Assembly (NCBI GenBank): GCA_038380795.1
Contig: CM076279.1
Span: 8,261,001-8,325,000, forward strand
Origin: Pyrocephalus nanus
Taxonomy: Eukaryota > Chordata > Aves > Passeriformes > Tyrannidae
DNA: 64,000 nt
Direction: 5' to 3'
A program made the position numbers and the translations under genes. Every line of letters begins with the position of its first letter. Within the stretch, counting starts at the first letter, position 1. The notes under the pieces were generated by a model, which saw only the letters and a program-made list of their open reading frames with translations, made no database searches and was not told the DNA's origin. Positions 37,701 through 50,000 of the stretch are shown here, one piece after another.

Positions 37701-37718
37701 GGGGGGGGGGGGGGGGGG
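37701..37718 (+). repeat. Poly(G) homopolymer, 18 nt
   Basis: Eighteen consecutive G residues, preceded by TTTGAT and followed by ATGAAATTTTTG. Such a run can fold into a G-quadruplex and is prone to slippage and sequencing length error, so the exact count is uncertain in the real genome. Confidence 0.9.
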
Positions 37719-40020
37719 ATGAAATTTTTGCTCTGGGATCAGAGTCCAACACAGATCAGTGTCGCTGGGATCACCCACAGGACCTGACTGTGCTTCAGCT
37801 CCTTTTCCCCCTTCACACTTGAAATGAACACAGGGCAGAACAGCTTGTGCTGTGAAAGAAAGTCAAAACACCACAGGCAGCTGCCTCTCCATTCACTCTG
37901 TAGAAAACTTGGTCAAAGGCCACCACATTTTACCAAATTAGTATTTCTTATTTTTCTATTCTTTCTCCTTCGCTCAAGCGTTTGATCCTAATTGCTGTTT
38001 CTGGTAATTCACTGCTTGTAGTTTTCCTTCTTAAATCTGATAATATTTCCCAAATCCCTTCTCATCAGATAGCTGCCATCTACACATTTTGGTGTGTCTT
38101 CTCTGGGACTGCAGAAAGACTTTCTCCTTCCACAAAAGCTCAGCATTTCTTAGCAACAGACAGCAATACCACCAAATTCCTCCAGTGCCCTTGGATGTGT
38201 TTTGGATGTTTAAAATTCAAGAGAACAGCTGTCAAGTGAGATGATAATTGTGCTGTCAGCCTACCCAAGGAGAATTAGTGAAATTACCCTCCAAAGAATG
38301 TATGCTACATAATCTTGGAAGTAAAAAAAAAAAATAGGTTTCTTATCACACAGAACTGGAGAAGTCTGAAATAAGAAACACTCATCCGAAATCAATGCTT
38401 TCTGAAAGATGTAGTGAACCAAATACATTGCTGGAAGCTATGATAAAAGAGACACAGAAGAGGCCAGCTGAGGCCATCAGGGGCCATGGCAGCACAGTGG
38501 CATCATTTCCAGACTCCAGAGCATTTCAGAAAGACTCCAGGGAGCAACTGCACTGCTGTGACCCTCCAGAGAGTTCGTGGCATTGAAAATCCCTACATGG
38601 TACATTAACGCCCCTTCCATCAGTGTGACATTGCAGGGATGTCTAAAGAACCTCCACATTTACCAAGCTGAGAGCTGGGTACTGTCAGATTCTCATTCCC
38701 TTATTTTCTGATCCAGATTACTTGGTACAAAGTCATCCTGGCCCATAAAAGGTGATACCATGCTCAGCTGACACCATAATACAAAAAGGAATCCAAACTC
38801 CTCTGTTGCCTCTGAAAGCTTCAGGACTGATCTCTCCAGCAAAATATCAAAGGAAACTTGCACTGTTAGGAAAATCCCAAAAAGCTGTAGCAGAGATGAG
38901 CAGGGAATTCCTAAACTCCTACAAGGTGGACACAGCACTGAGCCAGAGTAACAGAAATAAAGCAAAGGTCACAGCACCTCATTAAAAGATAAACTGCTCA
39001 TCTAGGCAAACATTTTACAACACAGTCCAGCTTCAAGTAAGTTATTTACTGGCTCATATCGGAAAAAATCAACAGCAATTTTCACGTTTTGCAGAAAACC
39101 TTAATCAAGCAGAAATGAGAAAAACATAAAAATTGGGAAATGACTTGTGAAATGGCTGCATTTGTCCTTTGGATTTTCCAACAGCATTTGTACAGAGCCA
39201 AATGTTCCCACTGCCCGTCCAGGATCAAAGACTCCCAGGCCCCAGGGCAGCTTCCAGACTGAAACACTCCTCATTATTCCTCATAATGCAAAGGCAGAAA
39301 TCAAGCTCTACCTTCCAGTTATTAAACAGTCATTAACTTATTTCTGCTGCATTTCTGTTCTTCCACTCCCATTGCAATCAGTGACCTGAGGACAGATTTT
39401 ATCTCTCCCTGACAACTACTCAGTGACAAGAACTAACTAGAGACTTTGCAAGCTGACATGTTTCCATGTTTTCCCAAGATTCACAAATACTAAGGAAAAA
39501 ACATAAAAAGGCCTCATGCATGCTTGATACAGGGACTTGAAAGTGGAGAGAAACATCAGTTTGCATCAATGGACTGGCCCTTTGGACAAGGGGACCCATC
39601 CCAAATTAAAAACTGGAGCCAGGAGGAGAAGCAGCCCAGACAGACAGAAGTGTTCCTTCTGGTTAAACCCAGCTACAAACAAAACACACCTAGATCAGTG
39701 TTACAAGGAGCAGAATTTCAGGGAGGGGGGGAAGGAATTCTGGAGAAAGGGTGAGGAGGGAGAAAAAAAAATAAAAAATTACCATTTTCCAACCCCAGCT
39801 CATGGTTAGGTCAGAGACTCCACACTCAAGGGGTGCAGGGAAAAAAGGGCAGATGCCAGAGAATCATTCCCAAAGACAACTCTGCCCAAAGCTTCTCTAG
39901 TTGCTGACTCTTTGCTTCATTCTCCAACTGCTCTTTGGAGAGGCATCTTACTCCACCACTGCTCTAAAGCTGGTACTTACTATTCTATATCCACCCTGTG
40001 GTACCAACAGCAGCAAATTA
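37719..40020. other. Non-coding DNA, nothing recognisable
   Basis: Unique AT-rich sequence with short A runs, for example near 38323. Small frames on both strands lack domains. No exon, RNA gene or repeat was identified. Confidence 0.5.
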
Positions 40021-40290
40021 GAATGTACAACGTGTCAGCAATTGACCTGAAGCCTTCTAAGCGAAGACCTCGGCTGAATTGCTAACGAGATCGTTCTGTT
40101 TCTCCAAAATGTTATTCTTTAACCACTTATCAGGGCCATTTTCCTAATCAGAGTTTCAGGCAACACAGCTCTGCTGCTCTGCAAAGACAAGGTGTGATGC
40201 TACACCGTGAATGAGTCGAGCTGCTCTTGTATCAGCTCAGTTGTCTGTTGCCAGTATCTTCTACTGCCTTATGATTTCTTTTTCTTTTTC
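40021..40290. promoter_or_regulatory. Candidate CpG-retaining conserved block
   Basis: About seven CpGs occur in roughly 190 bp (AACGTG, AGCGAA, TCGGCT, AACGAG, ATCGTT, ACCGTG, GTCGAG) within AT-rich, repeat-free DNA, whereas most of the window has far fewer. GCTAAC, CTAATCA and TTATGATTTC strings accompany them. CpG retention outside an island can reflect selective constraint or low methylation. No frame or promoter architecture is evident. Confidence 0.32.
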
Positions 40291-42409
40291 CCCCCAACAG
40301 GGCTTTTCGTTCAGTAGAAATTTATTTCAACTACTACTTTGCACTTTCAGATTTTGAACAATGGAAATTATTTCACCCCTGCAAGACTGGTCTTTTACCA
40401 AAAGCACCCTGTAGATAAAAGACAGAGAAAACAGATGGACAGATGAATAAAATATCAAGGACAAGGAAAATGGGTCCGCGGGTGTAGCTTATTCCCAAGT
40501 AAAAACATCCTTTAAAACTCAGCCAGATTAATTATCCTATTGTATTTATCAATGACTTTCCATTCATTTTTACAGGCTTCCTGTAGAAAACAGCTGCTAT
40601 AGAAACCTGTAGAAAGAAAGCACACAGGTTTAACACACCCCTTTTTTCCTGCCACTGTCATGGAATAAGAGAAAAGGAGGATAGAGAGGTCAGGCACAGA
40701 CCACAAGAACACTGTGATAAAGGAGCTTCTCAAAGTCACCCCAGGAAGCCAAACAAATGAACAGACATATTCAGACAAGTGGGAGCCCAGGAGATCTGCT
40801 GAAATGCCTACACAAATTCAACACTTCGAACCCAAAAGGTGCTTTTCACCTCTGGAGGGGGCTCACAGCCCCCCATCTCCAGCAGCCCCTCCTGTCAGGG
40901 AAAGGCTGCAGAGCAGCACGAGGCATAATCCAGCCCTCCCACCAGAAAAAGGGATCAAATCAAATCAGTATCCCAGTGTGGCTGGAGCTGATGGTCACAA
41001 CACCAGCACAGGGAAAAATCAGTCTACAGACCTGGATTCTCTTTTAGCCAGTTATGTAGCTTTTGAAGCTTATACTACAGAAAGGAAAATGTTTCTCTGG
41101 TTTATCTGGCAGTTTCTGCACAAAGGTTGGCTTTGGTTTTCTTAAAATCATGATTTCACTCCAATTTCCCTCTTCCTTATTGATGCTCACAATGTCCCAG
41201 CAAGTGGAATTGCAAACCAAGCTTGTGGTCTCATCTACCTGACTACCTGGCCAGGGAAAAGCAATCTTGGAAGAATTTATTATTCCTGCCCCTTATCAGT
41301 GGAAAGCAGGTGCAAGAAAAGCATCAGTAATCACAGAGGGGTCTTCAATTTGGAAAACCTTTTCTCTCTCAGCATAATTGACAACCCTTATGGCTCAGAT
41401 TTGGTTACTGAAACTGCTTGAACACATTTAGGGAGTTTCAGACACGTAAAAGCAGAAAATGTAAGTATCTGTCCATCTGCACATCTGTGGATATTCATAT
41501 ATGTATTTTTTTTTTCTCTGGAAATTTCTAGACTGAGCATAAGATCTGTACACAGAATGGAGAATTTCATTTATAACTAAACCATAATGCTAAGAAATGT
41601 CTGAATTATATGTGGAGGATAAACAACCCTGCAAGAGAGTTGCTGGAGCTGTGGAACTACTTTTACCAGGAGTCCTGGAAAAGTCCTACCCTACAAGCCA
41701 TCAGAGACCTCCCACCCCAAAACTTGCTGAGAACAGGCAGGGGGAAGTGTAAGGGGGAGATAAGAAGAGCTGGCTCTCACAGGGGCCTTTCCCCAGTACC
41801 TGATGAGACACAAGAAGAGCTTCAGAGAACAGCCCTGCACTTTTGAGAAGATGCTGCCATAGGTCTTCCCCAACCTCAAAACCAGAGACATTTTCTTCCT
41901 AACTTCTTTTTTTTTTTTTTAAATAATTACTGTTTTTAAATGTTCATTGCCATCTCATCCAGCAGGAAATACTGACAGCAAAAAAGTTCCCCACTTCTGC
42001 AGGAGAAGCTGGTGATATTAAAAATACATGTCACAAGTCTCAATCTTCACAAGCCCTCGTGCCAGATGGATCTTGGTTTCCCATTGATAAATCCAAAGTT
42101 CTGTCTTCTCAAATCAGTCTCTCAACCTCCCTTTCCCTCCTCCCCTATGCAAATCTGGAGAAGGAACCACAGGCTGCTGCTGGCAGAGTCCTTAGCAAGG
42201 CAAAGAGATACTTATGTAAAATGAACAAGTCACCACCACCATCATTCTGGAATATATCCCAAAGGTCCTCCCTGTCAGACATCCTCGAATGCACACCCAG
42301 TCCTGTTTGTCGAGAGTTGGGAGTCACAATTCATTTGAACACATCCACAAAATCAGAACAGTCTTCCAGCATCACCTCATGCCCAATTCCTTTTCCCCGT
42401 GATCTGCAT
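40291..42409. other. Non-coding DNA, nothing recognisable
   Basis: Unique sequence with a 14-T run at 41907-41920. Frames at 40714-41145 and 42059-42430 have no domains and no exon boundaries. An isolated CCGCGG lies near 40476. Confidence 0.5.
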
Positions 42410-42560
42410 TTCCCGCGCTCTGCCCCATGAACATTTTATCGTGGAGCACGGAGAGAGCGTTTGAGCAGCTGGAGCCGGACAAAAAGCTCCAGCATTCCAG
42501 CCAGGGAGGATGGATTGCACTTCAGCACAAGGAATTGCATAACCACAATCTGACTATCAT
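42410..42560. promoter_or_regulatory. Candidate conserved block with 8-bp hairpin
   Basis: The left arm GCTGGAGC (42468-42475) and right arm GCTCCAGC (42486-42493) form a perfect 8-bp stem with a 10-nt loop. The 70 bp upstream hold several CpGs (CCCGCG, ATCGTG, CACGGA, AGCGTT, GCCGGA). Downstream lie GCATAACC, CTATCATCTAATCAG and TCATTACA strings. Enhancer-like by texture; no RNA gene family is recognised for the hairpin. Confidence 0.3.
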
Positions 42561-44840
42561 CTAATCAGTCATTACAGAGGTACTTTGGTTGTCCAGCAGA
42601 GGTTCTGCAGCTGTCTGGGAGCGCAGGGATCTGCACATCCCCGGGGCAGAGGGGAAGAACCACACGGCACTTAAAGCAGCTGCTACTGGAGAGCTTCGGA
42701 ACAAAGGGAGGAAGGAACACCCATCCCCTTTGTTGTTGTCCCCTGGTAGCCACGCAAGGATCCTGTTCGCAAATGATCAGACAACTCAACCTCAGTAATT
42801 CAACAACCAAACACTTCAAATACCACCTTCTTGTTCTCCCAGCAGGGAGTCTCCAGAGACTGTACATTAAACTCGCATTTGAAGATAAAGGGGGGAAAAA
42901 ATTATGCTATGAAAAACTGGAGGAGATCCAGAAAAGAGAAGGAAGAGAGACTGAAGACCTGACAGGAGAATAAACGAAAATACCTGGCAGAGCTAAGGAG
43001 GAGGTTTGAAAAGGAAAGTGAAGTGTTTAGACGGCAGAGAGGCTTAATGAAATAGATGTTCCTTCTGGGAACATGAGCTTTAGCCTGATCAGATAAGACA
43101 CTTTGCCCACAGCATCATTAAAACCAGAACTGAGCTTTTAGAGGAAAGAAAGGAAATCAAAGTAATTTGACAGGAAACCAACAAAGCAACAAACTACAAT
43201 AAAATCCTATTTGTTTTCCAGTCCCAGCTGACTTTCTTTCCAGAGCATCTTCAGAGAGAACTCATCCTATTCAAGTCAAGCAGACCTTCTAATACACATC
43301 ACAAGACCCTTTGGGCACTCAGCTTCGTGGAGCCAAGATAAAGCTCAGAGCTACTTGTTATATCTGTAAACTACTGTCATGAGGAAAATAAGGAAGTTTT
43401 GTTCTGGGAATAAAACAGGATCAATTTTTCAGTGATGAATCTCAGCTGGGAGAAAGTGGTTAAGGGTTATTTTTTTTCTAATGAAATATGCAGAAGAGAG
43501 TCACTCAACAGAACAGTACCACAAGGAATGGAAAATAAAAACTAGTGTCCTCCACGCCCTCGTGTTAATTTAATGGTGAAAGCTTTAGGAAAATATTACA
43601 ACATACATGAAAAAAGGACACTAAAAAAAACTCCATTGCAAATCAAGGATTATACAGGAATGAATACACCAAAAATGCCAGAAACTCCAATATTAACCAA
43701 CTTTGTAAAAACTTGCAAGCTCTTACAGGATTAATGAGCTGTTCCATTCAGGGAAGAACTCAACCCCAAATTCAAAGCAGTTTGCAGACCACATGAAATC
43801 CAACCAACACAACAGAGTCATATGAAGTCACCCCCAGACTTCCTTCTCAATATGTTCAGGTGGCTCCCAACACCTTCCAATATCTGCTGGCACAAGACTG
43901 TATCTGTGCCACCAGAAATACATATATATTTATTAAACAAATTTGTGATAGAGTGACTTAATCAACATTATACTATAAACATTAGTAAGAAATATCACCC
44001 AAGTTCCCACCTATTTATTCTTCTCCCTGCAGAATATGGAGCAAATAGGAACTTCAAAGCATATTTTGAATACTATGGACCAAAGGCAAAGACCCAAGTG
44101 ACAGCCTCTATTGTCTTGGTTTTGCTTCACACAATATTTTGTTGCCTAAGACTGAAACCAAAGAGAACCACAGACTCAGGAGGAGGAACAATACCTGGGG
44201 AGAGGCTTCCAGAGGATCTGAAGAGCCAGTGAAGGGAGGAGCAGAGCCCTGGGAGAAGTAAGAGCTGAATAAATTGAGCTGAGCTTCCCTCCTTCATCCT
44301 CCCTCCTTCAAACCAGCTGAGGGAGGGATTCAGGCACAGCCCATCTTTGGGGCAGGGGGAAGGTGGCAGTGCCTGTTGATCGGTACCTAAAACACAGCAG
44401 AAGTAACAATTCTGGTTTTATTTCAGATCCCCTTATCAATGAGAAATGTGTGCTCACCCTAACAGTCCTGACATCTTGCTCTTCAGGTTATTTCATGCAC
44501 AAAATTGCTCCCAAGAGCTGGGCTTCATTTTCCCTTTCATTACTGCTGAGCTCCTGAGGAACACCAGGCTGCTGGCAGCACTTTGTTTTGTTGTTAAGAG
44601 AAAGCACCACACCGTTTATTCTGGCAGAACAAAACATCATCACAGAGACATTTTTTTTAATCATTTTTTTTTTATCCACAATAGCTGCCCAGAAAGCTGT
44701 CAGAAGCAACCTTTTGTCTCCCAGTTCATCTGCACCGGGAAATGATGAAGTGATGAATTTGCTGCTAATAAACAGGACGAGCACCCGCTCCTCTGCAGCT
44801 GAGAAATCCTCCCCAGCAACATGTGCAGCCTGTCGGTCCC
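42561..44840. other. Non-coding DNA, AT- and purine-rich
   Basis: Purine-rich sequence at about 42885-43030 and AT-rich sequence at about 43440-44000. No gene, repeat family or structured element is recognised. Frames over the purine-rich patch (Glu/Lys/Arg-rich) are a composition effect. Confidence 0.5.
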
Positions 44841-45080
44841 CAGCCTGGCCTGATTAACACCCACCCGGGGCTGCAGGTGCTTCACACTCTGATTAATCAG
44901 GCACACACAGGTTGAACTCCTGGTGCACACTTGAGAGGGCAATAGCTGTGACACTCCCAGTTGGGTCTCTGCCTCCTCATCGAGCCTTTCCCGTTCTTAA
45001 CAGCCCAGCTCATAGGAATCAGAAGACACTAATTGTTTAGGGTCTAATCAGCAGGAAATTCCATTAGTTGCATAGATGCA
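44841..45080. promoter_or_regulatory. Candidate homeodomain-site cluster with palindrome
   Basis: CTGATTAA occurs at 44850-44857 and again at 44889-44896. The second copy lies in the perfect 12-bp palindrome CTGATTAATCAG (44889-44900). A related inverted CTAATCAG follows at about 45042-45049, near CACTAATTG and CCATTAGTTG. That is several TAAT-core sites in about 220 bp of unique sequence. Motif clustering suggests regulation; conservation is untested. Confidence 0.33.
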
Positions 45081-48000
45081 GGCTGTGCTCTTTACAGAGG
45101 CCAGGAGAGGGGAAAAAAAAATAAATCCCCAGGATTATTTAAGGAACATCTAAAAGTTCCACAGACACCTCTCAGAGTGGCCTTTCTGACCACACTCTGT
45201 GATTCACAGACATTAAGATCATTAATTCCTTCCCAAAAAGGCTTTCCATAAATAGATAGTGCAGGAATTTGGGGTCATTAATTAAAAGTTTTTCCTGAGG
45301 AGCTGCAAGAGCAGCCTTTGGGCACCTGATTGATTCTGCACAGGAGCAGGGGGGAGGAAAAGTAGGGGTTTAGGTGCTGAATATTTCCACAGGGACATGG
45401 CCAGTGGGTAAAGGCTGTTTGCAAGTGAGCAGAGGTGCAGCCAGGACACCTTGTGACCTGTGGCCCCAGTTTCTTTTGTGTCTAAAATAAAGCTAAATAT
45501 GATTTTCTGCATTAGAAATTTTGCTAAAATAAAAGAGGTCCTAAACTTAAGGGGATGTATCTCTCCTAAAGCTTTTGTCTCATACATTTTGTAGAGTATT
45601 TGGAGGCATTTCCTGCTCCTACAAGAACTGGTCCTTTAGAACCTGGTAAGAAATTCTCTAACAAGTCAAACTTTTCTTCCACATCTCTTATTTTCACATG
45701 CATTAAAATAATTTTTTGCATTTCATCTGCCTATTCCTGTTCTCTGAGTGAGGAATGGGGCCTTAGTAATCCTTTTGAATTTTAGTTTCATTTAACTCTC
45801 CTACTCTCCTTAAGGGCTGGTGGGGTCACTCACTTGGAGGTTTTTAACCTCTCCTTCCTTGTTCCTCACTCTGACAGGTACCATTCCCAAACTTGCATTT
45901 TCTTATTCTCCCCCAGCACATCTCTGACTCACAGAGCAGCTCCCTGGTAACCTGCTCTTATTATTTCTGTTGCTGATGGAAGTGAAAAGTCCACAATTTT
46001 ACTTGGTCTGTGCCCAGAAGATGCTGCAGGATCCACTTCTACAGAGATGCTCAACATGCTGTGAGATCCCTGGTGGAAGTTCTTGCTCCTTCCCCCGACT
46101 GCTTTAAAGCTGCCCTGCAAAATATTGATGGGCAGGGAGCAGCCCAAGTTTGGAAGGCACCTGCCTGCCCTTCACCATTCTCACTGTTGCCACTGGGAAG
46201 TTCATTAGTAGAATTCTGCAAAGCTTTTTAAAAAGCACATCGAGGCACTCCACAAGGAGATGTGTCATTTTAGGCTCTCAAGCTTTTTATTACCCCTAAG
46301 CTGCTCAAGTAATAAAGCCACCCTAGTCCCTTAAAGGAGTTTAAATCATGAAAATTTAACAAGAGAGGAAAGGAAGCCAATTTGAATTATTGGAGTCGTT
46401 TTTTCCTTTCGGTTTGCTATTCACAGGCAAGTTGGAGGCCCCAGCATCTGAAGTCATGCTCAGACTGACTTCAGGCCTGGAATTCAGCACAAACCAGACT
46501 GTCACTGAGAAATCCAGACCCAGGGACTGGATTGTATTTAACAATTTTTTTAAAAAGTAGTAGAAACTGAAGTATAGCGAGGCAAATTCTCTGTGTAAAT
46601 AACTCCTCTGAAGTCAAAGCCAATTTATAGGAAAAATAAATATATAGCTCATTGTCTTCCCTAATTCTTGTTTTCATCCTTTACAGTCCCCAGACTTAGA
46701 CTAATTATTCTCTCCAGCAGGTTGTCAAAAACCTTCCTATTTCTTGTTGCCATTACTGTTGAATATTTTGATTATTATCTTTTCTGAGCAAATTGAAGGC
46801 CCTGAGCTATTCATGCCCTGGCACCTTACAAATTCCACATGGGAACAGGATGCATTTTTCTGAGAATAACAAAGTTCTCAGCAAGCAGCACCATGGCAAT
46901 GAGCTCCAAGGAAGGTGCCCCGTGCACCAAGTGGTGCTGCACCTCACCTCTCATGGCCACTCAAAGTACAGACCATCAGCAGTTTAAGCAGATGGAGATG
47001 GTTCATTGACCTCTAACTCAGAGTTAAGACCTAAAGAGCAAAGTTTGGGGTTGTAGTACCATTGTCCTCAACAACCATCCATGAGCAACTCAGTTCCTCA
47101 AGGACAGGCCAAGCCAACAGAATGAGCTGCCTTCCCACACTCCCAGCCTGTTTTCCAGCCAACAGTGGTTTGAGGCCCTGCAGAAACTGCCACACCATTT
47201 CCCCTGGGCTTTACAGTTCTGCATCTGAAAAGTTCTGACTAAGGAAGGGGATTGGTGGAAGGAATTCCTGTTTTCAGCAGGTTCTTACATTACTCGGGCA
47301 TGGCGGTGCCAGCATTATTGCAGCACGATGGAATTTTCAGCTCTCCTGCTGAGCTCAGCCCTGGCTGGGTTTTGTGTTACTTTGGAGTTCAAGAGCAGAG
47401 CCTTGCCCAGAGAAAGGGTCTGACTTACTCAAAAACTTCCCAAGTGAACAGGGACAAAGGGGAGAGAAGAGGACAGCTCAAAAAAAAAAGGGTGAAAGCC
47501 TTTGCAGTGGAATGGTCAGCTAATTACACACAAAGAGAACCAAACATCAGTTTTCTTCAGCTTTTCTTCATTTTTGTTCACTGGAGAAACTTTCACTCTG
47601 AAGCAGTAATTACTGTAATAATCACTGTTCTGTCTTTGACCAGGGCAAATGGCACCTACTAATGAACGATGTGTCTTGACACTCCTTGACACAAACAGTT
47701 TGCAGGTAACACAGGCTGATTATTTGGGTCACTCTCACATGCCCTTCTCCAGGTCACACACTTGATCAGGAGTGTGTCATCACCCTCTCTTCAGTACTGG
47801 GGACCTGGGTCACACCACGCCACTCCCTGGAGACACCCCCCCCTTCCAGGACTGGGGATGGAGAGCTCCAGGTCCTTCCCAGGGCATTCTGTGTAAACAC
47901 AGATGAGAGAGGGAGCAAATAACTCCCTCTGCCCCAGGAATAACTTAGGGTCACCACAGTTCTTCCAGTGGGCTGAGCAGAGGGACATAAACAGCCTGCT

Positions 48001-50000
48001 GTGCCAGGGGGATGCAGTGGAGCCCATGGAGGAGGCTCCAAGCCTGGCTGAAAGTTGCAGGTCGTGCTACATCCCACCACACTCACTGTTCCATTAACTG
48101 CCTGCTGCCCTGGGAGCACAGCACAGGAACCACGTTTCACCAACAACAAAGGACCTTTCCAACTCAAAATGAAGAGTACTTAAGCTCTACATTAGAACTA
48201 GAGATGCCTTTATCTCACAGAATATAAATACTTTGACAGCAGTACAAACCCAGGGTAGATGGCAGGGGTGGGAGCTCCTAGCAAGCACACAATTATTTAT
48301 AGTCAGTTTTTGCTGTTGAAAAACCCCAGACAAATATAATTTCCCCCACAATGTTTGCTTCAAAAACAGGACAGGAAAGCAGTTGGTGGACCTGGTGTGC
48401 TCCTTCCCTTCACACCGGGGCTGCTGTTCCCACAATAACTGTGGGTTGCATAATTTGTTTATTTTGGGAGTGCTGCAGCCCCCAGCCAGAGCCTTGTGTG
48501 GTGGTGGAAGGCTGATGGGCACAACATCACCAGAGCCAAGGAACGAGCAGGGGTGAGGCCTCTGCACCACCCAAAAACCCCTCAGCACTGAGACCTCCCA
48601 GAGGTGCCAGTGGGATAAAGGGATCTGCAGCCTTGTACTGCTCGATAAAAGAGCCAAGGACTGAGCCCTAATGCCAAATTAGTACCTACTGCCTCAATCC
48701 CCTGCTGCCTGGGACTACCCCCTCCTGGGGGAGATTTGTTTTGGAGACATCCACATCAAGGTACCCAAAAATGTACCTGGATGTATCCCATCTGTAGCCA
48801 GCTGTTCATGCAAAAAATCAACACACTGAAGCACACCCGTGGCTTCTGGAGGGGAAAAGGCACAAGCCAGGAACACAGACATGGTTTTGCTACTTCTGCT
48901 CAGGCTTTGGCCAACTCCCTTCACCACTTTGCTGTCCAAAGGTAAAATGGAGAAAATGAAACACTTCCTTCTCACACAGGGAAGCCGTCAGGAAAAATGT
49001 AACCGTTATTACCAGGCTGAATAATACAGAGCTTGAAAGCTTGTAATTATTTTTAAAAAGCTCATTTTTTTGAGGCTAAAACAGGATTTGAAAAGTATTA
49101 GTATGTAAAAGAAAAGAGCCCTTGTGTGCCATTATTTTAGTCCACTTCCCAGCTGGAGGTGATGCCAACATCCCTCCTGAAAACAGTGCCCTGGCACACA
49201 GCAGTTCCTGCTGCTGCAGGGCTCTGTGAGCCCTTGGGTAGGTCACACTCATCATCTGCTGGTCAGTGCAGGCATACACACAAATGGCAGTTTTTGCTTG
49301 CCAAAAGGCCGGTGAAAGATGGAAATATATGCAAATAAAACAGATTGCCACACAGGACTTCATGGGAGTGTCAACCCCAAAGCTTTTAGAAACGAGCAGG
49401 TAAAAAAAAAAAAAATCAAGAGATTCAGTCCAAGGGAACACCCCTCAGGTGGTCACTCACAGACCACAAATAAGCATCAGCACAGCCCAAGGAGAGCAGG
49501 CTCCAAAAACAGCTTCTCCACAGGTCTCTGGCAGAATTCCAGGGGAAAAGTTGGCAGAGTTGGCTTGCCTTGCCTTAGTCAATGCTGTGAACCCTCTTCA
49601 TCTTCAGGAACACAAAGGTCACCCAAACACTATTTTATAAAGCAAGTGCAAAGTGCCAAGTGCTGAACTGTGACATAATTAATTTCATTAGGTGGAATGT
49701 ATTTACTTGGGGTGGGGGAAGGGGGGTTTCTTCTGAATAGGTACAAAAATTAATCCATATAAAAAACATAGAGAAAATGCAATGAGCCCTGCTTTAAAGT
49801 TAATTGACTGATGTGATCACCTCAGTGTTATACCTCAGCCTAAAAGGGGACCTTTCTAGAGAATGAGTCATTTTAATAAAGGATATTAATTCCAGTATTC
49901 TCATTTAATGCCTTTTTTTCCTCTTTTTACCACTAAGAAATGCACTTGAGTTTAGAAGCAACAGCTGAGTGACAGCCTTTGTCTAACCTTTCCCATCCAG
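45081..50000. other. Non-coding DNA, nothing recognisable
   Basis: Unique sequence with an 8-C run at about 47836-47843 and a 14-A run at 49402-49415. Frames up to 156 codons (48187-48657, -) have no domain. No exon, RNA gene or transposon is visible. Confidence 0.5.

Noticed and set aside
47790..48170. Inverted CR1 copy suggested by a GGACCTTTCC string
   Set aside because: The surrounding sequence does not match the CR1 3' end in order or content.
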